Positions 35,490-45,826 of a stretch of 64,000 nt of DNA are shown here, in pieces. This DNA is from an uncultured Opitutaceae bacterium (lineage in GTDB: Bacteria; Verrucomicrobiota; Verrucomicrobiia; Opitutales; Opitutaceae), in assembly GCA_903929355.1 (NCBI GenBank), contig CAIYUN010000050.1:1-64000 (forward strand). The letters run 5' to 3'. The position numbers and the translations under genes are program-made. Position 1 is the first letter of the stretch; each line of letters opens with the position of its first letter. The notes beneath the pieces were generated by a model, which did not search any database, was not told where the DNA came from, and saw only the letters and a program-made list of their open reading frames with translations.

Positions 35490-35575
35490 CCGGAGGTTTT
35501 AACAGGAGGGAACAGAGAGAGGAGACCGGAAGAGGATTTAGCGCGGAGGCGCCAAGACGCAGAGGCGCAATGCCC
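35490..35575. repeat. purine-rich short-period repeats
   Basis: A TTTTAACAGGAGGGAACAGA stretch followed by nonamers GGAGGCGCC, AAGACGCAG, AGGCGCAAT (35545-35571). The period is about 9 and the register is looser than in the heptamer arrays. The same nonamer type occurs at 37155. Confidence 0.55.
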
Positions 35576-35666
35576 TATATCCCCCTCTACGTCTTTGCCC
35601 CTTGCATTGATGGATTGCTCGGCGGTTTTGGAACAGTGAACGTCAGCCTTGGGCCCCGCCCGCCCG

Positions 35667-35697
35667 TTGACACCCTGCCCGGTCGGGGCGGTATGCT
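35667..35697 (+). promoter_or_regulatory. putative promoter of the MATE gene
   Basis: TTGACA (35667-35672) and TATGCT (35692-35697) with a 19-base spacer, 17 bases before the ATG at 35715. The boxes are good; the spacing is slightly long. Confidence 0.4.
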
Positions 35698-35714
35698 GTC
35701 TGCTTTTGCCCAGC

Positions 35715-37098
35715 ATGACCGTCTCCTCCGCCGCCAAACCCAGCCTGATGCGCCTCGCCTGGCCGATTTTCATCGAGCAGGGGCTGCGCCTGCTCATCGG
35801 CACGGTGGACACGTTCATGGTGAGCCATGTGTCCGACGGCGCGGTCGCGGCCCTCGGGGTGGCCAATCAGGTGGTGGTGCTGTTCCTGATCGTCTTCAAC
35901 TTCATCGCCATCGGCACCAGCGTCGTGATCACGCACCACCTCGGCGCGCGCGACCGCGCGGGGGCGGACCAGATCGCCAGCAACGCCATCGCGGTGAACA
36001 CCTGGATGGGCCTCGCGGTGAGCCTCGTCGTGTATGGCTGCGCGGCGCAGCTGCTGCACCTCATGCTCCTGCCCCCTGAGCTCACGGAGTACGCGCTGCC
36101 TTTCCTCACCCTGATGGGCGGCACCCTGTTCATGGAGTCGATGAACATGTCCATCGGCGCCGTGCTGCGGGCGCACCACCACACCCGCGACGCCATGCTG
36201 GTGTCGGTCGGGCAGAACATCCTCAACGTCACCGGCAACTGCATCACCCTGTTCGGGCTCTTCGGCTGCCCGAAGCTGGGGGTGACCGGGGTCGCCATTT
36301 CCAGCGTGTGCAGCCGGGCGGCCGCCTGCGTGGCGTTGTGGATCCTGCTCGACTACCGCACCCACCTGCGGCTGCGGGCGCGGGATTTTGTAGCCATCGT
36401 CTGGTCCAAGGTGGGCCGCATCCTGCGGATCGGGCTCCCCGCCGCCGGCGAAAACATGAACTACTGGCTGGCCTTCATGGTCGTCACCACCTTCACCGCC
36501 CGGCTGGGGGGGTGACAGCCTGGCCATCCAGTCCTACTCCCTGCAAATTGAGCGCGTGGTCCTGCTGTTCAGCCTGGCGCTCGGCCTGGGCACGGAAATC
36601 CTGATCGGCCATCTGGTTGGAGCGGGACAGTTCGAGGAGGCCTACCACACCCTGCTCAAGAGCGTGCGCACCGGCCTGCTGCTCGTTTCCTGCGCCATCC
36701 TGCCCATCGCGCTGCTCGCGCCGTACGCCCTCGGCGGTTTCACCCATGACGCGGTCATCATCACCGAGGGCACGCTGCTGCTGCGGCTTGCCATCGTGCT
36801 CGAACCCGGAAGGGTCTGCAACATTATCGTCATCAACTCGCTCCGGGCCACGGGCGACGTGTGGTTTCCCATCTCGATGTGCGCGTTTTCGACCTGGTGC
36901 GTGTGGGTGCCGCTCGCCTGGCTGCTCGGGATCAAGTTGGGCCTCGGCCTCACCGGCATCTGGATCTCGATGATCGTGGACGAGTGGCTGCGCGGCCTGA
37001 TGATGTACCGCCGCTGGAAACAGCGCCACTGGATGAAGTCCGCCCGGCGCAGCCATGCGATCGTCGCCGGCGGCGCGGGTGACACGGCGCTGGTGTGA
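35715..37098 (+). CDS. MATE-family multidrug efflux transporter, apparent frameshift
   Basis: About 460 residues and 12 membrane helices after one correction, normal for MATE proteins, which export cationic drugs or metabolites using Na+ or H+ gradients. The N-terminal half (MRLAWPIFIEQGLRLLIGTV, VDTFMVSHV) ends prematurely in TARLGG at a TGA. Deleting one G from the G7 run 36506-36512 continues as GDSLAIQSYSLQIERVVLLF into the second half to TALV. Without the correction only half a transporter is made. ATG 35715 is preferred over an upstream start because it sets a normal N-terminus. Confidence 0.85.
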
Positions 37099-37109
37099 GG
37101 GGAGAAGTT

Positions 37110-37181
37110 ACTGGTGCTTGGTTGGGGCACCCGAGGAGCGGAGTTTTTAACACGGAGGGCGCAGAGGACGCAGAGGCTGAG
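37110..37181. repeat. mixed short-period repeats
   Basis: Positions 37110-37127 read as a minus-strand heptamer array of the CCAAGCA type found at 43564. At 37155-37181 three nonamers follow: GAGGGCGCA, GAGGACGCA, GAGGCTGAG. Confidence 0.55.
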
Positions 37182-37231
37182 GTAGAATCCTTGTGCGCAG
37201 GCTGATTCCTGACGCGCGCTGAACGCGCCTG

Positions 37232-37262
37232 CCCATGTGGGCGGGGTGCCCTCACCCCGCCT
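37232..37262. repeat. GC palindrome overlapping a gene end
   Basis: Contains GGCGGGGTGCCCTCACCCCG, a near-palindrome also found at 1-22 and, as a pair of long arms, at 43490-43554. The stop codon of the hydrolase gene on the minus strand lies inside it. Confidence 0.65.
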
Positions 37263-38028
37263 GCACACCCACTACGGCGCACCCAAACTCCGCCCGCGTC
37301 TCCATGTGCGGGTTGTGGCCGGAAGTGGCGATCGTGATGATCTCCGCCGCGGGAAAATGCCGCCGGATGGTCTCGGTGTCCTGCGGACGCACATAGTGCG
37401 ACTTGCCGCCGACGATGAAACGCGCGGGTCCGTCGAACCGGTCATCGGGCGTGAGCGGATTGCCCACGAGGTCCGGGAGGGCGGCGGTAAGCGCGGGGAG
37501 GTTGATCATCCAGCGCCACGTTCCATCCGGCCCCTGCTCCAGGTTCGTCGCGAGGAACTTCCGCATGGCCCAGTCCGGCACCTGCGGCTCGAAAAACCTC
37601 TCGGCCTCGCTGCGGGACTTCAGCGTGGCCAGCGGCAGGGTGTTCATGGCGGCGAACTCCGCCCGGTCGGCGTGGGCCGGGTAATCCCGGGGCGCGATGT
37701 CCACGACCACGAGCCGCCCCACGCGGTCCGGAAACCGGCACGCCAATTGCATGGCAACCTTTCCCCCCAGACTGTGGCCCAGCAACGTCACCTGCGCCAG
37801 CCCCTGCGTGTCGAGCCAGCCGAGCACGTCATCCACCATCGCCGGATAGCTCATCTCCCCCGCATGCGGCGAGCGACCGTGATTCCGTAGATCCAGAGCG
37901 AAGACATGATGGTGGGGCGCCAAATCCGCCCCGGCGGCCTGCCAGTTGCGCGACGAGCCGAGCATCCCGTGCAGGATGACCAGGGGCGGCAGGCCAACTC
38001 CGCCGAGGTCGCGATGAAAGAGAGTCAC
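37252..38028 (-). CDS. alpha/beta-hydrolase (YbfF-like esterase)
   Basis: 258 residues. Nucleophile elbow LLGHSLGGKVAMQL (Ser), oxyanion region LHGMLGSSRNW, catalytic Asp likely in the LTPDDRF or FIVGGKSHY region and His in TSGHNPHMETR. The small size and DLRNHGRSPHAGEMSYPAM match the YbfF/MhpC-like group of acyl esterases. The last residues (GCAVVGVQAG) do not look like the family's usual C-terminus and are encoded by the edge of the GC palindrome, which also supplies the stop codon, so the true end may have been replaced. Substrate unknown. Confidence 0.9.
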   Translation of the reverse strand: MTLFHRDLGGVGLPPLVILHGMLGSSRNWQAAGADLAPHHHVFALDLRNHGRSPHAGEMSYPAMVDDVLGWLDTQGLAQVTLLGHSLGGKVAMQLACRFPDRVGRLVVVDIAPRDYPAHADRAEFAAMNTLPLATLKSRSEAERFFEPQVPDWAMRKFLATNLEQGPDGTWRWMINLPALTAALPDLVGNPLTPDDRFDGPARFIVGGKSHYVRPQDTETIRRHFPAAEIITIATSGHNPHMETRAEFGCAVVGVQAG

Positions 38029-38033
38029 GCAGT

Positions 38034-38131
38034 TCAGATGTCAGAAGTCTGAGACCGGAGGCCAGATTTTTCGCCGCCGGCCGGGGTGCTGGCTTGCTTC
38101 CCGGGCGTCCGGCCTCTGGCATCTGGCCTCC
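38034..38131. repeat. facing period-7 arrays with 11-bp inverted repeat
   Basis: The left array (38034-38068): TCAGATG, TCAGAAG, TCTGAGA, CCGGAGG, CCAGATT. The right array (38111-38131): GGCCTCT, GGCATCT, GGCCTCC. GGAGGCCAGAT at 38057-38067 is exactly complementary to ATCTGGCCTCC at 38121-38131. It fills the gap between the hydrolase and mutS and could form a cruciform or RNA hairpin. Confidence 0.7.
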
Positions 38132-38137
38132 GATCCC

Positions 38138-40708
<2,571 letters not shown>

Positions 40709-40732
40709 GCCGGTCTTACCGGAAAATGGGGA

Positions 40733-40785
40733 CGCGACGCCCCCGTCGCGTGGTTTCAATTCGGACCGCGACGAGGGCGTCGCGG
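40733..40785. repeat. pair of GC palindromes after mutS
   Basis: CGCGACG-ccccc-type loop-CGTCGCG (40733-40750) and CCGCGACG-AGGG-CGTCGCGG (40766-40785). The two stems have the same arms. They lie 25 bases after the mutS stop and may act as a terminator, although no T-tract follows. Confidence 0.65.
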
Positions 40786-40912
40786 CTCCATGGTGACCGC
40801 AACCCCACGCCGGACCGACCACAGACGGGGTAGATTTCATCGCGATTTCACCCTCACTTCACACGGGCTTCATGGGGCGGGGGCAGCATGGCGCCCGCTG
40901 TGCAGCCCACCC

Positions 40913-41845
40913 ATGCAAATCCTCATCGAATCCATTATCAAAATCCTGGTTTATCTTCTGCCACTGGGTGCACTCCTCCTGCCGCTGGCAATGCCGGTCA
41001 CGATCTGGTGGCGGCCACGACCGCGATTTTTTCGCGCCGTGATCCTAGCCATCGGCCTGATCGTGCCGTTCATCATTTTTCTGCTCAGCACCTTGGCCCA
41101 GGATGCCGAGTGGAAAGGTGACTGTCCGCACGGTTGGCTTGATTGCTTCCTGGTTGGGAAGCTGTGGCTGACACCCTTGGTGTTGTGGGCCAGCTCCGCG
41201 TGGTGGGGCTTCGAACTACGTCGCACGCCCGGGAATCCGCCCACTCCGCCATGGATCGTGCTGGGGCTGTTCCATGGCGCGGTCGTGAGCTTTGTCTGTC
41301 TACTGTCCGGAATTCTCACCTTGGGTTCGCGGGGGGGACGCCAAACTATCTGGCTGCTGGTGCCATTCCTGGTCGCGGCGAGCTACTCCACCCGGACCTG
41401 GCAACTGATCAGGACTTCGAGCCTGGCATTCACGACCTATGTGGGGAGCTTCGTGCTCGCCGCACCCGTCTGGATCGCCAGCGTGATCTGGTCTAAACAA
41501 ATTTACGCCGCTCTTCCGGACCAGCGGCCCGACGGTTGTTTCGTGGTCACAGCCGCGGCCCGGGGACATCCGGCGCTGGTCGGCCCGTTTTTCGAAACCA
41601 GCCATCGCGGCCGCCGCCGGCCCGCCAACCGGCAGCTCGTGACGTTTTGGGAATTTGAGGAGCTCTGGCGGCGGCGCGCGCCGGTGAGCCATGCGGCGTT
41701 CCGCAAACTCTATGGGCGCGCCGGGCCGGTGATCGCGCGGCGTATCACTCGGCGCTGGGTGGCCGACCTCGTTTATCTCGCACTCAAGCCCGCCGAGCTG
41801 CTGGCCGCCCTTGCCACCCGCACCCGCCGCAACTACCCGGCATGA
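40913..41845 (+). CDS. membrane protein of unknown function (DUF6688-like)
   Basis: 310 residues. Five or six hydrophobic helices in the first two thirds (for example LLPLGALLLPLAMPVTIWW, AVILAIGLIVPFIIFLLSTL) are followed by a cytoplasmic-looking domain with the sequence CFVVTAAARGHPALVGPFFE near residue 205. This resembles the CFIATAA...GH pattern in bacterial proteins of unknown function; the match to DUF6688 is from memory. ATG 40913 is chosen since it precedes the first helix. It stands alone between mutS and a minus-strand gene. Confidence 0.7.
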   Translation: MQILIESIIKILVYLLPLGALLLPLAMPVTIWWRPRPRFFRAVILAIGLIVPFIIFLLSTLAQDAEWKGDCPHGWLDCFLVGKLWLTPLVLWASSAWWGFELRRTPGNPPTPPWIVLGLFHGAVVSFVCLLSGILTLGSRGGRQTIWLLVPFLVAASYSTRTWQLIRTSSLAFTTYVGSFVLAAPVWIASVIWSKQIYAALPDQRPDGCFVVTAAARGHPALVGPFFETSHRGRRRPANRQLVTFWEFEELWRRRAPVSHAAFRKLYGRAGPVIARRITRRWVADLVYLALKPAELLAALATRTRRNYPA

Positions 41846-41953
41846 CAGCATCCCTGCGTGCGCCGAAGGCAGGGCGGTGCCGCGGGGACCGGCCCCTCCG
41901 GGTTTTCAGAGGACGCAGCGAGAAGGGGAAGGGGGCGGCGGCGAGCAACGCCC

Positions 41954-43444
41954 CTACGGTGAGGCCGGAGCGGTGAGCGGCGCATACTTCCGCGCCGCCG
42001 CCGTGCCGGCGAACCAGCTTTCCTCGTCCCTGCCCAAGCCGTGGTCGTTGAACTTCCCGTCTTCGCGCCCACCCTGCCCGAGGCTGTAGACCACGGCCCC
42101 GCCCGGCTCGGTCCGGTAGATGAGCGGCTTGTCCGTGAACGGATCGGCCGGCACCACCGGCAGGAAATCCGGCACCAGCGCCGTGAGTGTCGCAGGATAT
42201 GCTCCCTTCGCCTGCCGGTATAGCTCCAGCGCCAACCCAACCTGGGTCGAAACTATCTTCGCGCGCATCCCCCACATTAACTTTGCGTGCATCGTATCGA
42301 ATGGATAGAGAAACAGCTCCTTAAATATCAGGTCATGCAGGAAAAGCCGCCTCTGCAATTGCTCCGAAAGAACCGACTTCATCTTTAGATCCATCGCCTG
42401 ATAACCTATCGAGGTTTGGACCACGATACTTTTCTCCTCCCTCAACAAGTCGATGTTGTCCGCAGATAAGAGACGAAGCACCCCAGGGACATGATAAGGG
42501 AGCAGCTTGAACCACTCGATCCACTCCTTCCAATTGTGGGGCTCGAAGTCGTGAGGGGGCGGAGGCTCACCCAGGGTGATAATGATACGTAACGATCCGA
42601 CCAATTTATTTACCGAAGTCTCACCAGCGAGAATCTTGCCGGAATTATCCTCAACCCGCGTGCCATCCAAAGCGCGGGCGAGACCCGCCGCCGGATTAAA
42701 ACCAGCCAAACGGATGGAAAATTTCTGGTTCCAAACCGGCGGCATCGGCGCGGCCGCCGCCACCTGCTCAAGCTCCTTCATTGCCAGGCCCCACCCCCCC
42801 CAGCGCATGCTTTGAGCAAACAGCAGCGGCTCATCGCCAAGCTGATCGGCCAGCACCATCATGTTCCAGATATCGGCGCACGCCTCGTCGATTTGGCCCT
42901 GGCTGACCGCCAGTCGGGCGTGCCAACCAAGGAGCTCGGCCGAATAGGTGAACAGACCTGGGATTGAATAAATTGGATAATGATTGTTCCAGCCTTCGTT
43001 TGTCACCGGAATCTTCTTCCACCCATCAAAGCGCGGCTTGCCCAGTGCCTCCCGGATCAGGCCCATTATCTCGCGGACCCGTTGCGATTCCAAAACCGCA
43101 GCGAGCTCCTTGATGCCTGCGGAGTCGAGCCGGTAGGTGGGATGGGGGTGGGCAGATTGATCGTGAGGCCTTCGCCCGTAAACAAACGACTGCTCCAATT
43201 CAAGGAGCTCCGGAGAGTCCTTGAGCAGGGGTTGCAGCTTTTCCAGTACCCGCGCCGCGTTGTCCGCATCGGGCACGGGTGCCGGATGGAGGTCCTCTGC
43301 TGTCATCGGCAGCCCGGCGGCGCGACAACGTTCCTGCGCCGCCGCCAGCGCAGTCTTGGTCGAGGCATCCCACCACCAATAGCCGGCACCCAGCGCCAGC
43401 AGCGCCACCGATCCGGCGAGCAAGAGTTTCGTCCGCAGTCTCAT
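41954..43444 (-). CDS. membrane-anchored protein of unknown function
   Basis: 496 residues. A single N-terminal anchor (LLLAGSVALLALGAGYWWW) is followed by a large extracytoplasmic domain without cysteine pairs. The helical middle is not recognised. The last 100 residues (QVGLALELYRQAKGAYPATL, LVPADPFTDKPLIYRTEPGG) look like the C-terminal domain common in verrucomicrobial and planctomycete proteins that resemble pseudopilin G. No catalytic residues can be named. Codon use fits a real gene, though the middle (42250-42650) is less GC-rich than its surroundings. Confidence 0.75.
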   Translation of the reverse strand: MRLRTKLLLAGSVALLALGAGYWWWDASTKTALAAAQERCRAAGLPMTAEDLHPAPVPDADNAARVLEKLQPLLKDSPELLELEQSFVYGRRPHDQSAHPHPTYRLDSAGIKELAAVLESQRVREIMGLIREALGKPRFDGWKKIPVTNEGWNNHYPIYSIPGLFTYSAELLGWHARLAVSQGQIDEACADIWNMMVLADQLGDEPLLFAQSMRWGGWGLAMKELEQVAAAAPMPPVWNQKFSIRLAGFNPAAGLARALDGTRVEDNSGKILAGETSVNKLVGSLRIIITLGEPPPPHDFEPHNWKEWIEWFKLLPYHVPGVLRLLSADNIDLLREEKSIVVQTSIGYQAMDLKMKSVLSEQLQRRLFLHDLIFKELFLYPFDTMHAKLMWGMRAKIVSTQVGLALELYRQAKGAYPATLTALVPDFLPVVPADPFTDKPLIYRTEPGGAVVYSLGQGGREDGKFNDHGLGRDEESWFAGTAAARKYAPLTAPASP

Positions 43445-43489
43445 GGGGTGGGGCCATTGGAAGCATTAACACGGGTGTTGGCGAGGATT

Positions 43490-43554
43490 TGTGGGCGGGG
43501 TGCCCCACCCCCCCGCGCCCGCACCAGAAGCGGGGTGAGGGCACCCCGCCCACA
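43490..43554. repeat. 15-bp perfect inverted repeat
   Basis: TGTGGGCGGGGTGCC (43490-43504) pairs with GGCACCCCGCCCACA (43540-43554) around a 35-base loop. This is the fullest copy of the palindrome at 1-22 and 37232-37262. Confidence 0.8.
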
Positions 43555-43563
43555 TGGAACTTC

Positions 43564-43654
43564 AACCAAGAACCAAGCACCAAGAACAAGGCCTGGGAAC
43601 TCCGCCTTCATTCCTTCAGCCTTTCAGCCCTTCAGTCATTCAGCTTTTCAAGCC
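43564..43654. repeat. heptamer array followed by an octamer array
   Basis: 43564-43591: AACCAAG, AACCAAG, CACCAAG, AACAAGG (period 7). 43615-43654: TTCAGCCT, TTCAGCCC, TTCAGTCA, TTCAGCTT, TTCAAGCC (period 8, exact register). They sit upstream of greA. Confidence 0.75.
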
Positions 43655-43665
43655 AAACCCCCCTG

Positions 43666-43694
43666 TTGACATTGCGGGCGGGCCGCGTGTGACT
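43666..43694 (+). promoter_or_regulatory. putative greA promoter
   Basis: TTGACA at 43666-43671 is a perfect -35; the -10 region around 43688-43694 (TGTGACT) is weak. The start codon follows at 43723. Confidence 0.4.
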
Positions 43695-43722
43695 TGTCGG
43701 TTCACACGTCGAAACCACCCAT

Positions 43723-45561
43723 ATGAACTCCGAAGCCGTTGCCGCATTGATTGCCAAAACCCCGACCCTCAAGGCCGCCAAAGCCCGCCTGGAGGCGATG
43801 GAGCCGGGAGCCTACTGCATCCACCGCAGCTGGGGCTTCGGCCAGATCAAGAAATATGACGCGGGCACCGGGAAGCTCCTGATCGATTTCGCCGGCAAGA
43901 AGGCCCACCCGATGGACCCCGCGTTCTGCCTCACCACCCTCGAGATCCTGCCCCCCAAGCACCTCCTCGTCCGCCAGCAGACCGAGCCCAAGGTAATTGA
44001 CGCCCTCATCGCCGACGATCCCGCGCAATTGGTCGCCGAGGGCCTGGAGGCTTACCCCGGCAAGGCGACCACCGCCATTGACCTGGAGATCACCCTCGCC
44101 CAGGTCGTCGGCGCCGAGAAGTTCAAGAAGTGGTGGGCCGTCGCCAAGAAGGCCCTCGCCAAGGACCCCCGCATCGCCGTGCCGGTGAAAAAAATCGAGT
44201 GCTACGTCCTCCGCGAGACGCCAATCTCCAGCGAGAACGAGCTGATTGAGTCGTTTGGCGCGACACGCTCCGCCCGCCGCCGCATCATCCTGGCCGAGAA
44301 ACTCGTCACCGGCGCCGCCAAGGATTTCAAGGGCGACCTCAAGGTTCTCCTCAAGGAGCTCGCCGAGGCCGTCAAGGACAGCAACCAGCTCAGCCCCGCC
44401 GAGCGCCTCCACGGCGCGGCCGTGCGCGACGACCTGGCCAAGCTCGCCGGCGTGGACGCCGCGACGTTCGAGCCCGCGCAGACCGCGCTGGTCGCCAACG
44501 TGCGCGACCTGCCCGCCATCGCCGAGAAGATCTCCGTCCACTTCCAGGGCCGCCTGCTCGAGCTGGTCAAGACCGCCCATCCCGCCGAACACCGCGACAT
44601 CGTCTTCACGCTGCTCAAGACGAGCCAGGGCAAGTTCACCACCGAGTGCATCAACTTCCTCATGGAGCAGGGCCACGCCGACGACCTCGCCGCCGCCCTC
44701 AAGCGCTGGCAGGTCGAGCAGAACCTGCGCGCCCCGGTGCTGCTGTGGGTGGTGAAGAACCGCCACACCAAGAAATTCGCCAAGCTCCTCCACGACCTGA
44801 TCACCCCGCGGCTCCTGGGCGCGATCTTCTTCGCCATCGACTACGAGGCCCTCCAGGCCGCCACCGCCCGCCGCATCCCTCTGGCCGACATCCTCAGCGA
44901 AGACACCGACCTCATCTCCGACCTGCTCTCGACCGCCGACCCCGAGACCGCCCGCGATCTCGCCAACACCCTCCTGCTCAACCAGGGCTTCGAGGAGCTC
45001 ACCAAAAAGTCTCTGCTGGCCCGTTTCATCAAGATTTTCCCCAAGATCCAGTCGCTGGTCGCCGCCGACGCGGAGAGCAAGGAGGAGCAGCTCCTCGTCT
45101 CGCGCGAGAGCTTCGAGCGCAAACGCGAGGAATACGAGATCATCGTCTCCAAGAAGATCCCGGAGAACTCCCGCGCCATTGCCGCCGCGCGCGAGCACGG
45201 CGATTTGCGCGAGAACGCCGAATACAAGATGTCGAAGGACGACCAGCGCGTCCTCATGGCGCAGAAGTCGCAGCTCGAGAAGGAGCTCGGTCGCGCCCGC
45301 ATCACCGACTTCAAGGAGGCCACGGTGGACCAGGTCAGCGTCGGCAGCGTGGTCGATGTGGTCATCGCCTCCAACGGCCAGACGGCGCGCTACACGGTGC
45401 TCGGCGCGTGGGACAGCGTGCCGGACAAAAACATCATCGCCTACAAGACGCCCCTCGGCCTCGCCCTGCTCGGCAAAAAGGTCGGCGAGCGCATCACCGT
45501 GAAGATCGGCGGCACCGAGGAAAGCTACCAGGTCGCCGGCATCGCGCGGCATGTTTCTTGA
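43723..45561 (+). CDS. greA: GreA transcript cleavage factor with long N-terminal extension
   Basis: 612 residues, about four times normal GreA. The last 150 are a full GreA: coiled coil with acidic tip (SRAIAAAREHGDLRENAEYK) and the FKBP-like C-terminal domain (VSVGSVVDVVIASNGQTARY, KTPLGLALLGKKVGERITVK). It would enter the secondary channel of RNA polymerase and trigger cleavage of backtracked RNA. The first 450 residues are not recognised as a known domain in other GreA proteins; they are helical and charged with a CIHRSWGFGQIKKY start. Chlamydial GreA also has a long extension, so this is likely a PVC trait. Confidence 0.88.
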   Translation: MNSEAVAALIAKTPTLKAAKARLEAMEPGAYCIHRSWGFGQIKKYDAGTGKLLIDFAGKKAHPMDPAFCLTTLEILPPKHLLVRQQTEPKVIDALIADDPAQLVAEGLEAYPGKATTAIDLEITLAQVVGAEKFKKWWAVAKKALAKDPRIAVPVKKIECYVLRETPISSENELIESFGATRSARRRIILAEKLVTGAAKDFKGDLKVLLKELAEAVKDSNQLSPAERLHGAAVRDDLAKLAGVDAATFEPAQTALVANVRDLPAIAEKISVHFQGRLLELVKTAHPAEHRDIVFTLLKTSQGKFTTECINFLMEQGHADDLAAALKRWQVEQNLRAPVLLWVVKNRHTKKFAKLLHDLITPRLLGAIFFAIDYEALQAATARRIPLADILSEDTDLISDLLSTADPETARDLANTLLLNQGFEELTKKSLLARFIKIFPKIQSLVAADAESKEEQLLVSRESFERKREEYEIIVSKKIPENSRAIAAAREHGDLRENAEYKMSKDDQRVLMAQKSQLEKELGRARITDFKEATVDQVSVGSVVDVVIASNGQTARYTVLGAWDSVPDKNIIAYKTPLGLALLGKKVGERITVKIGGTEESYQVAGIARHVS

Positions 45562-45670
45562 GCAGGGGTTTGGCCACAAAAAGCACCAGGCTCACAAAGG
45601 GGCCGGAGGCTGGCTTTCTCCGGGTGGATGGATAGCGACACTTTTTGAAACGCCACGCCAATGGCAGGGG

Positions 45671-45711
45671 CGGCTCTCCGAGCCGTCCGCGGACGCCACG
45701 GAGTGGCGTCC
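45671..45711. repeat. two GC palindromes after greA
   Basis: CGGCT-ctccg-AGCCG (45671-45685) and GGACGCCAC-GGA-GTGGCGTCC (45691-45711), the second with perfect 9-bp arms. They may contribute to termination or belong to a repeat family. Confidence 0.7.
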
Positions 45712-45755
45712 CGACCCAAAGCCGGCAAAATGCGCCACCACCGGTGTATGGAGCC

Positions 45756-45804
45756 CTTTGACTTTGGACCTCCGACCTTTGACCTTTGACTTTCGACCTC
45801 TGAC
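45756..45804. repeat. 7-unit period-7 array
   Basis: Seven exact units, each ending in GAC: CTTTGAC, TTTGGAC, CTCCGAC, CTTTGAC, CTTTGAC, TTTCGAC, CTCTGAC. Read on the minus strand the units are GTCAGAG-like and match the array at 33924. It ends 22 bases before the rhamnosidase ATG. Confidence 0.8.
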
Positions 45805-45826
45805 GGCGAACGTCTGATGTCTGAAA

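Noticed and set aside
43702-45579. 625-codon minus-strand frame opposite greA
   Set aside because: Antisense of a clear GreA.
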